From CAVUCE01 sp963739985 (GTDB lineage Bacteria > Bacteroidota > Ignavibacteria > Ignavibacteriales > Ignavibacteriaceae), in contig CAVUCE010000002.1 in NCBI GenBank assembly GCA_963739985.1, forward strand, positions 1 through 41,927: DNA of 41,927 bases, written 5' to 3'. A model generated the notes under the pieces. The model did not search any database, was not told the origin of the DNA, and was given only the letters and a program-made list of their open reading frames with translations. The position numbers and the translations under genes are program-made. Of this stretch, positions 8,897 through 17,253 are shown piece by piece. The stretch's first letter is position 1. Each line of letters begins with the position of its first letter.

Positions 8897-9134
8897 AATC
8901 CGCACCTAAAAAGAAATTCGCCCGGAAATTAAACTGAAAGACATTATTGATAATATAACGATAACACAAAAAGAAAAATCTGTCTAAAGGAGCAAAGCGA
9001 CTGAGTTATTTTTCTTTATATGATACGTTAGAACTTATAATGTAAAGTATAATTTCAGAATTTATTTTTCAGTGCATGTTTCTTTTGGTTATTTTTTGCG
9101 CTTGCCCGTCTCTGACGGGCCAAGAAAATAACAT
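8897..9134 (+). repeat. Double-hairpin dispersed element, copy e, with REP insertion
   Basis: Same as copies c and d, inside tandem unit 3, except that the loop of the second hairpin carries an extra palindrome, TTGCCCGTCTCTGACGGGC, at about 9101-9120. The flanking sequence is otherwise unchanged, so this looks like a clean gain of one REP-like unit. Confidence 0.8.
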
Positions 9135-9183
9135 TGAAAAACATTAAACAACATAAATATTTAAATCCCAAGGACTAAAACTC

Positions 9184-9366
9184 ATGCAATACAAACTAGT
9201 ACAAACATCACTATTCCACAAAAGAAAATTAATTCCCGAAAATTCAATAGTAGAAATGCCCGAAAACGAAGCATCGGAATACTCGGAATATCTAATTCCG
9301 ATAACAGAAACAAAAACCAAAACAACAACCAAAAAGACAAAAACAAAAAACACAAACACCCAATAA
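9184..9366 (+). CDS. Small head-associated protein
   Basis: A 60-residue protein, MQYKLVQTSLFHKRKLIPEN..., with a short structured N-terminal half (a motif of type xYKxLQxSxxxxxKLIxxxxIVEMxxxEA) and a Lys/Thr-rich disordered tail (TKTKTTTKKTKTKNTNTQ). Such small proteins are common next to capsid genes in Mu-like phages, where they may join the head-tail interface; that role is inferred from position only. An AAGG site lies about 10 nt upstream, within the tandem repeat unit. Its first eight codons are repeated in units 1 and 2 as aborted copies. Confidence 0.65.
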   Translation: MQYKLVQTSLFHKRKLIPENSIVEMPENEASEYSEYLIPITETKTKTTTKKTKTKNTNTQ

Positions 9367-9368
9367 TT

Positions 9369-9484
9369 CTTAATTTATAATTGATAATTGATAATTGATA
9401 ATTGATAATTGATAATTGATAATTGTAATTGTTAATTGATAATTGATAATTGTTAATTGATAATTGATAATTGTTAATTCTTAA
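9369..9484. repeat. AATTGATA/AATTGTTA microsatellite
   Basis: About 14 imperfect tandem copies of an 8-base TAATTGAT-like unit with TAATTGTT variants, between the small head gene and the decoration gene. Related short runs are at 491-532 and 1069-1100. Such tracts are prone to slippage. No coding sense is seen. Confidence 0.85.
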
Positions 9485-9506
9485 TTGCTACTTAATAAGG
9501 CTTCCC

Positions 9507-9836
9507 ATGAAAACAGAACAACCAATTTTAATCACAACCCTGACGACAACAACAGCAATAAACAAAAACCTATTCATAACATACGACGGCACACTCTGCG
9601 CGGCCGGTGCAAAAGCACTTGGAGTCTCAAACGCCGACACCGTGGCAAACGACGAACTGCCGGTTATGGCAGAAGGTATTGCCCTTGTCCTTTCCGGAGC
9701 AGCGGTAACAGTAGGCGATGCTATTGAAGCTGACGCGGTGGCAAAAGCAATTCCTTACTCAGCCGGAGAAATAAACGGTTACGCACTAGATGCAGCTTCC
9801 GGAGCTGACGAACTAATCAGAATCAAGCTGGTATAA
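9507..9836 (+). CDS. DUF2190-family head decoration (capsid cement) protein
   Basis: Predicted to bind the outside of the capsid lattice and stabilise it. The protein (109 aa from the chosen start) has the family pattern: LFITYDGTLCAAGAKALGVS, PVMAEGIALVLSGAAVTVGD, then EINGYALDAASGADELIRIK. The ATG at 9507 is preferred over an upstream start because AATAAGG lies 6 nt before it and the family usually begins close to this point. It sits two genes after the capsid gene, the usual place. Codon use is more GC-rich than in the neighbours. Confidence 0.87.
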   Translation: MKTEQPILITTLTTTTAINKNLFITYDGTLCAAGAKALGVSNADTVANDELPVMAEGIALVLSGAAVTVGDAIEADAVAKAIPYSAGEINGYALDAASGADELIRIKLV

Positions 9837-9848
9837 AGGAGAGAAAAA

Positions 9849-10634
9849 ATGCGACGTCTATTTGATAGTCTTCGGGCTAAAAAAGTTTTACTTCCCTCAA
9901 ATATCATTACCGTTGGTCCGTCTAACTGCGATTTCTCTTCACTATCCGTGGCCACATTCGAATCCCCTGATGGTTCCAGTTTTTTTGTTTTCGGCGGTAC
10001 GTATGATGGTAAGGTTTACCTGAAGAAAGATTTTAACTTTCACTTTGCCGGGCCCGTTACATTAAAACAATCGGCAAACGATTACCTATTCCAAATCATT
10101 CCGCCGTTTGGTTATCAAGTAGGGGATGGGAACCAAAATATTGAAGTTAACTTCTCCGGCACAAGTCCGTACTTTATTACCTATAATGAAAATAAATGGT
10201 TTCAAAGCCCTTTGGACAACAGTGGTTCTTACCCGGCTATGCCTTGCTACATAAAACTGAACAATATTTATTTGTTTCGTAATTTCAAAATCAGCCAGTC
10301 CGGAACATCGGATCCTACAATTTATGAAGACTATGACGTCGGATTGGAAGGCTTCCGTAACTTTGATCTAAACAGTATGTCTAGCAGTCCATATTACGCT
10401 CGAAACGGGGTAGGCTCTTATGATATTAGATTAGTTCCGGATTTAGGCATACAAAATTCATTCTTTCAAACTAGCCTTTTTCCTCTATCTCATTCTGATC
10501 GCCATTTTGTTTGGAAACAAGAAGCAGACCAATATACACTCGATTTGGAAGTCTCGGATTCCAGCGGTACGCTCGTAGATAATTGGGGATTACAAGTATT
10601 CGTTAAAGTCCCGTTCAGACTCGTATACCAATAG
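9849..10634 (+). CDS. Hypothetical phage structural protein (261 aa)
   Basis: A 261-residue protein starting 12 bp after the decoration gene behind a strong AAGGAGAG site, so co-transcribed. No signal peptide or membrane helix. It is rich in aromatic and beta-prone residues (FFVFGGTYDGKVYLKKDFNF, SPYFITYNENKWF), suggesting a beta-sheet virion component. I do not recognise a family. It is the last phage gene on this side; the expected tail genes do not follow. Nothing is recognised in 10635-10792. Confidence 0.6.
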   Translation: MRRLFDSLRAKKVLLPSNIITVGPSNCDFSSLSVATFESPDGSSFFVFGGTYDGKVYLKKDFNFHFAGPVTLKQSANDYLFQIIPPFGYQVGDGNQNIEVNFSGTSPYFITYNENKWFQSPLDNSGSYPAMPCYIKLNNIYLFRNFKISQSGTSDPTIYEDYDVGLEGFRNFDLNSMSSSPYYARNGVGSYDIRLVPDLGIQNSFFQTSLFPLSHSDRHFVWKQEADQYTLDLEVSDSSGTLVDNWGLQVFVKVPFRLVYQ

Positions 10635-10792
10635 ACAAAATCAACAGCACTTTATCCGCAGCGGTTATGACTTAGCAAAACTCTCTTATAATCCCAAAAT
10701 AGTTGTTCCAATTACTAGTGCATCCCAAATAATTTACCAGTCTCAAACGAGGCGAGTCTATGGGTTGGGTTTGTTTCCAGTCCATTTTTATG

Positions 10793-11791
10793 TTACTTAA
10801 TAAAAATTATATCATGTTTGATTAGATTGCTTACATAACCTTCATTATCAATAGCTTGAAAATAAAATTTATATAAACCGGTTGTCGAATTATCAGAAAA
10901 GGATGTTTTAAAACTATATATACCACTAACTTCAGAATATTTTTCTGATAAATACATTCTTAATTTATTAGGTGAAGCTGATTTTGGAGCATATAATTCA
11001 AAATAAACATTTGATAAATCATTGAGCCCATTGAAATCAGTTACTTTTAAATTTATCTGCAAATCAGAATTCACTGATAAAATAAGTGAATCTGGAGCCT
11101 CCAAATTGCTAATTATCGGTGGATATTTAATATTAATTGAATCTATGTTTGATAATGTACTGTAGGAATTATTATTCGCAGCAATAATAGCAAAATAGTT
11201 CATAATTGAGGAATTAAATTTATCTTTACTAATCTGTATGCTATATATATCGGAGGAAACGGAATCTAAAATTGAAAGGTCATTTTTAGTTGTTCCATTT
11301 AAAACATAAAACTTATTTTCAATATCAGAATTATCCGTCCATTTAATTATTATTTTGTTAGTATCATAGTTCATAACAGAAACATCGGATGGTTGATGAT
11401 TCTTTACCATAGTAAAATAAATTAAGTTTGAACTAACATGATTTCCTTCAGTGTTTATTGCTTTTGTATATAAACTATGCATTCGTTTGTCTTTTGAATT
11501 AGCAAAATTTCTTATGTAGTTGAATGGAGGTATTGTCAAAATGGAATCAATTTCTCCATCAACGACAAAATTTAATGAGGCAATACCTTTTGGGTCAGTA
11601 GCATTTGCTTTTAATAAAACATTACTAAAAACTAATTCATCGCTCAAAGGAAATTCAATATTAGTCTGAAATTTCGCTTGTGCTATTTGAGTGGGTGAGT
11701 CTTTTTTATTACATCCATATAAAATAATTGTACAACAGAGAAAAATTAAGAAATTAACACTGGAAACATTACTGATAAAATATTTATCCAT
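10793..11791 (-). CDS. Lipoprotein with Ig/FN3-like domains
   Basis: A 332-residue exported lipoprotein: an N-terminal hydrophobic segment ending in the lipobox LYGC at about residues 24-27, then CNKKDSPT typical of a lipoprotein linker. Three beta-rich segments follow: ~45-125 (ATDPKGIASLNFVVDGEID, Ig-like), ~130-215 (an FN3-like PSDVSVMNYDTNKIIIKW) and ~225-330 (LKVTDFNGLNDLSNVYFELY). The function is unknown; surface binding is possible. It is separate from the restriction operon, divergent in role but on the same strand, and has no attC beside it. Confidence 0.7.
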   Translation of the reverse strand: MDKYFISNVSSVNFLIFLCCTIILYGCNKKDSPTQIAQAKFQTNIEFPLSDELVFSNVLLKANATDPKGIASLNFVVDGEIDSILTIPPFNYIRNFANSKDKRMHSLYTKAINTEGNHVSSNLIYFTMVKNHQPSDVSVMNYDTNKIIIKWTDNSDIENKFYVLNGTTKNDLSILDSVSSDIYSIQISKDKFNSSIMNYFAIIAANNNSYSTLSNIDSINIKYPPIISNLEAPDSLILSVNSDLQINLKVTDFNGLNDLSNVYFELYAPKSASPNKLRMYLSEKYSEVSGIYSFKTSFSDNSTTGLYKFYFQAIDNEGYVSNLIKHDIIFIK

Positions 11792-11906
11792 ATTATACAG
11801 TCTCTTTTCTCTGGTTTGGTAGCCACTAGGCTTTGCTCCTAAACCGATACCTCACGATTTACACTGTGCTTGTAAAAGCCCGGTTTTACTAATTTGTTTC
11901 TTCCAT

Positions 11907-12116
11907 CTAATATTCATTAGTCAATTCATTAGCAATTAATTCTGCTTGTTTTAAAACAGTTTCTGTTGCTAGTTTTTGCATATCCGGTGGATAGCCGAAT
12001 TGCCGTAATGTTCTTTTAACTATCACTTTTAATTTTGCTTTTACACTTTCCTTAATAGTCCAATCAATTGATGCATTCTGTCCTAACACGTTCAAATAAA
12101 ACAATTGCCAATTCAC
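11907..12116 (-). pseudogene. hsdR: HsdR fragment: extreme C-terminus
   Basis: In-frame from QNASIDWTIKESVKAKLKV to the natural stop, including RTLRQFGYPPDMQKLATETV, the conserved end of DUF3387-type HsdR. The first ~13 residues of the open frame are out-of-frame sequence of the preceding segment. Confidence 0.82.
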
Positions 12117-12654
12117 GTAATTTATCTTTCTGCATTAATTCACGTGCACTTTCATTATTAGCAACGGCTGTATAAAAAGCATATTCAAATTCTGACAAGC
12201 CCATTTCCTTTGGCTCTTTGTCCATCTCTTGAATTTCTTTGCCAAGTTTGATGAGTTCTTCAATTACTTCTGCGGCTGTAAGTATTTTATTGTGATATTT
12301 TTTAATCGAATTTTCCAGCATTTCCATTAAGTGATTTGCTTTGAACAAGGTTTTTCTTGTTCTTGATTTTATTTCATCATTCAATAGTTTTCTAAGAACT
12401 TCCAAAGCAACATTTTTATGCTCCATATTTTTCACTTCCAAAAGAAAATCTTCTGAAAGTATTGAAATATCCGGTTTCTTAATTCCGGCAGCATCAAATA
12501 AATCTATTACTTTATCAGTAACAAGAGCTTTATCTATAACTTGCCGGATTGTTGTTTCAATTTCTTCATCTGTTTTGCCGGTACCGGTTACATCGAATTT
12601 TGCTAATCTTGCTTTAACTGCTTGGAAGAATGAAACTTCATCTTTTACATCCAT
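12064..12654 (-). pseudogene. hsdR: HsdR fragment: C-terminal DUF3387 domain
   Basis: Helical domain with DEVSFFQAVKARLAKFD, DISILSEDFLLEVK and the DUF3387 signature GLSEFEYAFYTAVANNESAR. It is joined upstream to AFAIAIPHEQAMDVKDE through an indel near 12690, and loses frame at about 12083 after LRELAIVLFERVR. Confidence 0.82.
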
Positions 12655-12809
12655 TGCTTGTTCGTGCGGAATTGCAATTGCAAAAGCTCTTGATAAGTGC
12701 GGTTACTTCATCAATAAATCTTTTCTTGCCGTTTTCAAGACTTAAAATATGTTCTTCGGCTGCTAATATTATTTTTAGTTTTGTTGTTGTATCGGCAGTA
12801 AAATATTCT

Positions 12810-13913
12810 TCATAAAGCAAGTCCTTTATCTTTTCCGAGATATGGAACAGATGGATCTTTCACTAAGTCTTCATAATCCTTTGAATAAGATCTTGCGGGT
12901 TTTTCGAGAAACATTTGAGAGACAACTTCCAATTTTTCAAGCATAAGCTGAACAGCTTTTTCTTGTGCAATTGCCGGATCACCTTTGCCGCCGCTATCAG
13001 AATAAAATGAAAGTGCTTTTTTCAAATCGGATGCAATACCAAGATAATCAACAATCAATCCGCCCGGCTTATCTTTGTAAACGCGATTAACACGTGCAAT
13101 TGCTTGCATCAAATTATGACCTTGCATCGGCTTATCGATATAAAGGGTATGAAGTGAAGGAACATCAAAACCGGTAAGCCACATATCACGGACAATAACA
13201 AGTTTTAATTCATCATCGGGTGCTTTCATTCTATCTGCTAAAACTCTTCGCTGGTCTTTTGTTGTATGATGTTTTGCCATTTCGGGACCATCGGAAGATG
13301 CGGCTGTCATTACAACTTTTATTGTGCCTTTCTTTAAATCATCGCTGTGCCATTCCGGTCTTAATTTTATTATTTCGTTATAAAGTTCAACGGCAATTCT
13401 ACGGGACATAGAAACAATCATTCCTTTGCCTTCAAAAACTTCTTGTCTCTGTTCAAAATGCAGATACAATATCAGCAGCAATTTGTTTAATACGGTCTTC
13501 GCTTCCGACCAATGCTTCAATTGTGTCCATTTTGCTTTGGCTTGCTGTGTAGAAGTTAATTCATCTTTATCAAGTTCATCATCTAATTCAGAAACAAGTT
13601 TTTTGCCTTCTTCACTAAGATTTATTTTTGCCAATCTTCCTTCATAATAAATACGCACAGTTGCGCCATCTTCAACTGCTTGGGCAATATCATAAACATC
13701 AACATAATTACCGAAAACAGCCGGAGTGTTTACATCCGTGCTTTCAATTGGTGTTCCGGTAAAACCAAGATAAGTAGCATTCGGTAAAGCATCCCGCATA
13801 TATTTTGCAAAACCGTAAACTGTTTTTTTGCCGATAACATTCCCTGGCTTCATCTTTATCATCAATTTGTTTTGCTTTGAATCCATATTGAGTACGGTGT
13901 GCTTCGTCTGCAA
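12810..13913 (-). pseudogene. hsdR: HsdR fragment: motor motifs III-VI
   Basis: In-frame sequence begins at VIGKKTVYGFAKYMRDALPN and includes motif III LGFTGTPIEST, motif IV MIVSMSRRIAVELY, motif V WLTGFDVPSLHTLYIDKPMQ and motif VI QAIARVNRVYKDKPGG. About 20 codons (13458-13518) are translated in a wrong frame because two indels compensate; the true frame there reads EALVGSEDRIKQIAADIVSA. The fragment ends when an extra base near 12825 separates it from LYEEYFTADTTTKL. Confidence 0.85.
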
Positions 13914-13998
13914 TTACAACAATATTTTTTCTATCCGATAACTGCTCATAAACATTCTCCTTCATCCGGTTGAAATTTTTGAATAGTGGAAAACACAA
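13744..13998 (-). pseudogene. hsdR: HsdR fragment: DEAD-box motif II
   Basis: The in-frame part is ENVYEQLSDRKNIVVIADEA followed by HRTQYGFKAKQIDDKDEAR, giving the DEAH Walker B motif. Its N-terminal 15 residues and its C-terminal tail after DEAR are out-of-frame sequence. Confidence 0.8.
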
Positions 13999-14192
13999 CT
14001 CCGCCGGAAGAAACTTTTAATAAATCTTTTAAGTTGTTCTCTGTTTTCAGCTTGAACCGGGTCTTGTCTTAATAATTGTTTTGATGCAGCGAAAGTATCG
14101 AATAACTGATCGTCCAAATCATTGCGGTCTGTAATCACTAAAATTGTGGGATTATCTAATGCTAAAACAATTTTGCCGGTATAAAACACCAT
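13962..14192 (-). pseudogene. hsdR: HsdR fragment: motor motifs I-Ia
   Basis: The open frame extends upstream to about 14335 and includes Walker A GGVVWHTQGSGKSLSMVFY, then ILVITDRNDLDDQLFDTFA (motif Ia). An extra A in the run near 14027-14030 ends it; the correct continuation KDLLKVSSGGVVFSTIQKFQ is in the next frame. Confidence 0.8.
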
Positions 14193-14334
14193 CGATAAAG
14201 ATTTTCCGCTTCCTTGCGTATGCCAAACAACACCGCCTTTTCCGTTGCCGTTTGCCGAGGATGCCGAGATTGTAGTATCAACTGCTTTGTTTACCGCATA
14301 ATATTGATGATATGCTGCTAATTTTTTTGTTGTT

Positions 14335-15009
14335 TCAATTAATGGTAAGATTAGTTTTTAAATCTTCCTTTTTAATTTTCTCAAAGACAATGAAATGCCT
14401 TATCAAATCGAGCAGTGTTTTTTTGTTCAGCATTCCATTTATAAGTGTTTCCAATTCGCTTACAAGATGTGATGCTTCTTTTTTACCGTCTGCTGTTTTC
14501 CAACTCATAAACCGACTGTATCCGGCCGAGATTGTTCCGGCTTTTGCTTCTAATCCGTCTGAGATAACTACAAAACCATTGTAAGTAAATAAACTGAAGG
14601 TATGAGATTGTTTATAAGTTTGAATTTGTTTAAATGCTGTTCTTACAGTTGCGTTTTCATCTACTGCGTTTTTTAATTCTATTACAACTAATGGAATGCC
14701 GTTTACAAAAAGAATAACATCCGGGCGTTTGTTAATGCCGTTTTCAACAACTGTAAATTGATTGGCTACAATAAAATCGTTGTTATCGGGATTGTTAAAA
14801 TCTATAAGCCAAACTAAATCGCCTCTGCTGCTGCCGTCTTTTTGATAGGTTACTTTTATTCCTTCAGTAAGCATACGGTGGAAGGTTTCGTTATTGGCAA
14901 TAAGTTCGGGAGAGTTTATTCTTTGAATTTGCTTTACGGCTTCTTCTCTTGCTTCTGCCGGAACTTTGGGATTTATTCTGCCGACCGCTTCTTGTAACCG
15001 TTCAATCAA
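14335..15009 (-). pseudogene. hsdR: HsdR fragment: N-terminal nuclease domain
   Basis: Starts in the codons IERLQEAVGRINP and carries the PD-(D/E)xK nuclease: RPDVILFVNGIPLVVIELKN supplies the Asp and the Glu-x-Lys, followed by the QxxxY-like QIQTYKQS. It ends at EDLKTNLTIN, where one extra A shifts the frame; the next frame continues IETTKKLAAYHQYYAVNKAV. The first ~35 residues of the protein (15158 to about 15055) are in another frame. Confidence 0.85.
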
Positions 15010-15163
15010 AAGAACATCTTCAAAAGTTTTGCGTTCCGGTCTTTCTGAGCTGTCGAAGCATCGGGCGCAATATCCGGTGCGTAGATGTATTGATAGCCTA
15101 ATTGTTCAAGCTGCTCAATTGCGAAGAGTTCTATGTCGTTTTCAATAAGTTTTTTCATTTTGA

Positions 15164-16270
15164 TTAGTCAAACTCTGAATATTCCAGTTCTAATCGTTCC
15201 TTTAATTTATTCGCTTTATAATTTTTGTATGAAATTACTTCTCTTCTCTGCAATTGAGAAACAATAATAGACTGATGGATTCTGAATTTATCGGAAAATT
15301 CTTGCAGCTTGTAAATCGGGAATGAAAAACTTTCTAGTATTTCATTCATTTGGCTATCTTTAATTAGAGTTCGTTCGGCAAAATCATCTGCTTCTTTTTC
15401 TTTATCAGAATCGCCTTTTATATTATCTAATCCCTCAATAAAAATATCCTTTTTTCCGTGATAAAGAAGGTGCGCGCTTTCGTGATAAAAAGTAAACCAA
15501 AAAGCATTAGGACTCTTAAATCTATCTGTCATTTGCAAAACCGGAAGAGAAAAGCTTTTAATCCAATGTGTTGCCCCTAAAATAGGAGCTTTAACAATAC
15601 AAGGTGTATATACCAATGCAATTCCGCATTCAGCACAAATATTTTGTAATTGTGCTTGCCAATCATCTGGAAGCAAAAAAGATAATTCTTTTATTTCAGG
15701 TAATTTCTCTCTGAATTTTTTCTTATCAAAATCGGATACTCTTACTTTATTCGCTTGTATTTCACCTAATCTTAACCAGACCGAAATTGCCTCAGCTTCG
15801 GATGTAGGGCGTAGATCAATTTTAAATGCTAATGAACTTTCCTTATAAATATTTTCCCACTCATTTGGAGAAGCTACTCTGAAAAATTTAAGAAGTGCTT
15901 CTGCTAAGACCGGTTTATCGTTTGTTTCTGGCAATATTCCTAGTTTCTTCATTGTTGAAACCGGAAAATGTTTTAACCAATCTAAACATGTTTCATAAAA
16001 TTCTAATTTCTCAATTTCCACTAATTGCTCTTGATATTTTTCCTCTAAACTCAACCAGCCTTTTGCCGGGATACCAAGGACATGTTCTAATTTGAGTGCA
16101 GTTTCTTTTGTTAGTGGGGTTTTACCTTTTATTAACTCATTTAATTTAGGTATTGATCGCCCTAATCTTTCGGCTAATTCGGCCTGTGACATCCCGATTT
16201 CATCTATTGTTTCTTGTATTGTATCGCCGGGACAAGTGAGTAACAATTTTTTTGCTTCTAAGTCTCTCAT
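15164..16270 (-). CDS. higA: HigA-type antitoxin with XRE and ImmA/IrrE metallopeptidase domains
   Basis: A regulator of the adjacent toxin gene, 368 aa from the chosen start. Residues ~15-70 are an XRE helix-turn-helix (IDEIGMSQAELAERLGRSIP, then KLNELIKGKTPLTKETALKL). Residues ~240-310 form an ImmA/IrrE-like zinc peptidase: FTFYHESAHLLYHGK gives HExxH and EKEADDFAERTL the third ligand region. The start at 16270 has GGGAG 7 nt upstream; a TTG 15 nt earlier has its Shine-Dalgarno too close. It follows higB by 40 bp and precedes hsdR by 5 bp, so toxin, antitoxin and nuclease gene share a transcript. Confidence 0.85.
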   Translation of the reverse strand: MRDLEAKKLLLTCPGDTIQETIDEIGMSQAELAERLGRSIPKLNELIKGKTPLTKETALKLEHVLGIPAKGWLSLEEKYQEQLVEIEKLEFYETCLDWLKHFPVSTMKKLGILPETNDKPVLAEALLKFFRVASPNEWENIYKESSLAFKIDLRPTSEAEAISVWLRLGEIQANKVRVSDFDKKKFREKLPEIKELSFLLPDDWQAQLQNICAECGIALVYTPCIVKAPILGATHWIKSFSLPVLQMTDRFKSPNAFWFTFYHESAHLLYHGKKDIFIEGLDNIKGDSDKEKEADDFAERTLIKDSQMNEILESFSFPIYKLQEFSDKFRIHQSIIVSQLQRREVISYKNYKANKLKERLELEYSEFD

Positions 16271-16310
16271 TTTGATTTCTCCCAACTCCTAATGAGGGTC
16301 AACTATGGAA

Positions 16311-16622
16311 TCAATTTTTACTGATAGTGACTTTTGATAAATCAACTCCTCCGTCTTCTAAAAGTGGAAATGGATTATTTGTAATCTCAAATAAAATTCG
16401 CCAGTTTTGATGGATATCTATAGACCATAAACCCTTTTTATTTCCTCTATACGGATGCAACCTTAATGCGGGAAGTTTTGATATACCTTCTAAAGTATCC
16501 CAAGACTCTAATTCGTTCATCCTCTGTTTTATTTTTTTTGCTTGATTACCATAAGTTTTAACTATTTCTTTATCAACGGTAAGTGAATTTTTGAGCTTAT
16601 TATTCTTAAAGGAAATTTTCAT
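16311..16622 (-). CDS. higB: HigB/RelE-family mRNA interferase toxin
   Basis: Predicted ribosome-dependent mRNA-cutting toxin of a type II pair. The 103 residues match HigB: helices KKIKQRMNELESWDTLEGI, then the strand-rich core ALRLHPYRGNKKGLWSIDIH followed by QNWRILFEI. It precedes its antitoxin, the inverted toxin-first order typical of HigBA. The context inside the type I restriction operon suggests that it stabilises the operon; this is inference. Confidence 0.85.
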   Translation of the reverse strand: MKISFKNNKLKNSLTVDKEIVKTYGNQAKKIKQRMNELESWDTLEGISKLPALRLHPYRGNKKGLWSIDIHQNWRILFEITNNPFPLLEDGGVDLSKVTISKN

Positions 16623-16737
16623 TACAAATATACAAAATTATTTACTTAAAAGGTTAATGATTTTTGCTTATCATCCTTTAACGTGCTTTGTTGCATCATG
16701 TGGATTCTGTCCAATTAATCATTTTCTGAACCTAGAT

Positions 16738-17157
16738 TTACTTTATTTTAGGATTACCTTGACTTTTTTGTTTAAATGACTTGTTTGAAATACGTTTAAA
16801 TTCTAGGCTTTTTGCTCCAAAATTAATGAGTAGCCCGACTTCCAAATCGTACGCTTCTAAATAATTGATTGCTTGTGCCAAATGAACATCTTGTAATTCA
16901 ATTATTGCTTTTAATTCAACAGATACTATATCTTCCACCAAAAAATCAACTCTTCTCGTTCCAATTTGCTGCTTTTTGTAATAAACATGCATTTTATATT
17001 CTCTTTGGAAATTTATTCCGTTATCTCTTAATTCTATTTCTAATGCTCTTTGATAAATTACTTCTTGAAAACTATTACCTAATTCTGAATGCACTTTCAT
17101 AGCACATCCGAGTATCTTAGATGTTAATTCGGAATATTTGTACTTTTCATCAATCAT
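16738..17157 (-). CDS. GxxExxY protein (PD-(D/E)xK superfamily)
   Basis: A 139-residue member of the GxxExxY family, widespread small proteins of unknown role, with a nuclease-like fold. Visible: HSELGNSFQEVIYQRALEIE (the namesake G-x-x-E-x-x-Y), and the PD-D/ExK-like core RRVDFLVEDIVSVELKAI. Lys-rich C-terminus. It lies between hsdS and higB on the same strand, with 97 bp to the hsdS stop and 115 bp to higB. Its part in restriction is unknown; it may be a passenger of the defence block. Confidence 0.85.
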   Translation of the reverse strand: MIDEKYKYSELTSKILGCAMKVHSELGNSFQEVIYQRALEIELRDNGINFQREYKMHVYYKKQQIGTRRVDFLVEDIVSVELKAIIELQDVHLAQAINYLEAYDLEVGLLINFGAKSLEFKRISNKSFKQKSQGNPKIK

Positions 17158-17253
17158 TGTCTGAACCGCAGATTTATTCGATTTTTATAATTCATATTAT
17201 TTGTTGTATTCTCATTATTTTTGTCTTTTATCATAGTTATTCATTTAATCATA

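Larger units (their letters stand above)
8085..9183 (+). repeat. Three tandem ~380-bp units upstream of a head gene
   Basis: Near-identical units begin at about 8092, 8472 and 8857 (periods 380 and 385 bp). Each holds AACGATAGCAARTAAAATG followed by TTTTGA, one copy of the double-hairpin element, then CCCAAGGACTAAAA and an ATGCAATACAAACTAGT start. Units 1 and 2 stop after 8 codons (8395-8421, 8780-8806); unit 3 continues as the gene at 9184. Short ORFs bridge the units: 8085-8120 (11 aa), 8435-8500 (21 aa, MKYILEQSSLRADK...) and 8820-8885 (21 aa, MKYRLLQSPLRANK...), all ending TIA(S/N)KMF. No other gene lies in 8040-9183. Confidence 0.9.
11907..15158 (-). pseudogene. hsdR: Type I restriction endonuclease subunit R (HsdR), about ten frameshifts
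   Basis: HsdR is the ATP-driven translocase and nuclease of a type I restriction system. Read across frames the locus gives a complete ~1080-aa HsdR: N-terminal nuclease, SF2 helicase motor and DUF3387 C-terminal helical domain. It begins MKKLIENDIELFAIEQLEQL at 15158, 5 bp after the higA stop. Frame changes lie near 15055, 14340, 14028, 13956, 13842, 13518, 13456, 12825, 12690 and 12083. Most need removal of one base. All key motifs survive and no substitution-type stop was noticed. So this is either a recently broken gene or a poorly resolved assembly; as written it cannot make HsdR. Confidence 0.9.

Noticed and set aside
9374..9484. Regular AATTGATA repeats as a possible CRISPR array or iteron origin
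   Set aside because: Units are 8 bp, contiguous and without spacers; no cas or rep gene is near. It is a microsatellite.
10635..10792. GCGGTTATGAC near 10655 as a further attC beside the Ig-like lipoprotein
   Set aside because: No partner core on the other side of the gene and no arm pairing; one 7-bp match is expected by chance.
13741..13913. Separate small genes in place of one hsdR
   Set aside because: Each fragment matches consecutive parts of one HsdR, in order and without gaps, so they are pieces of a single gene.
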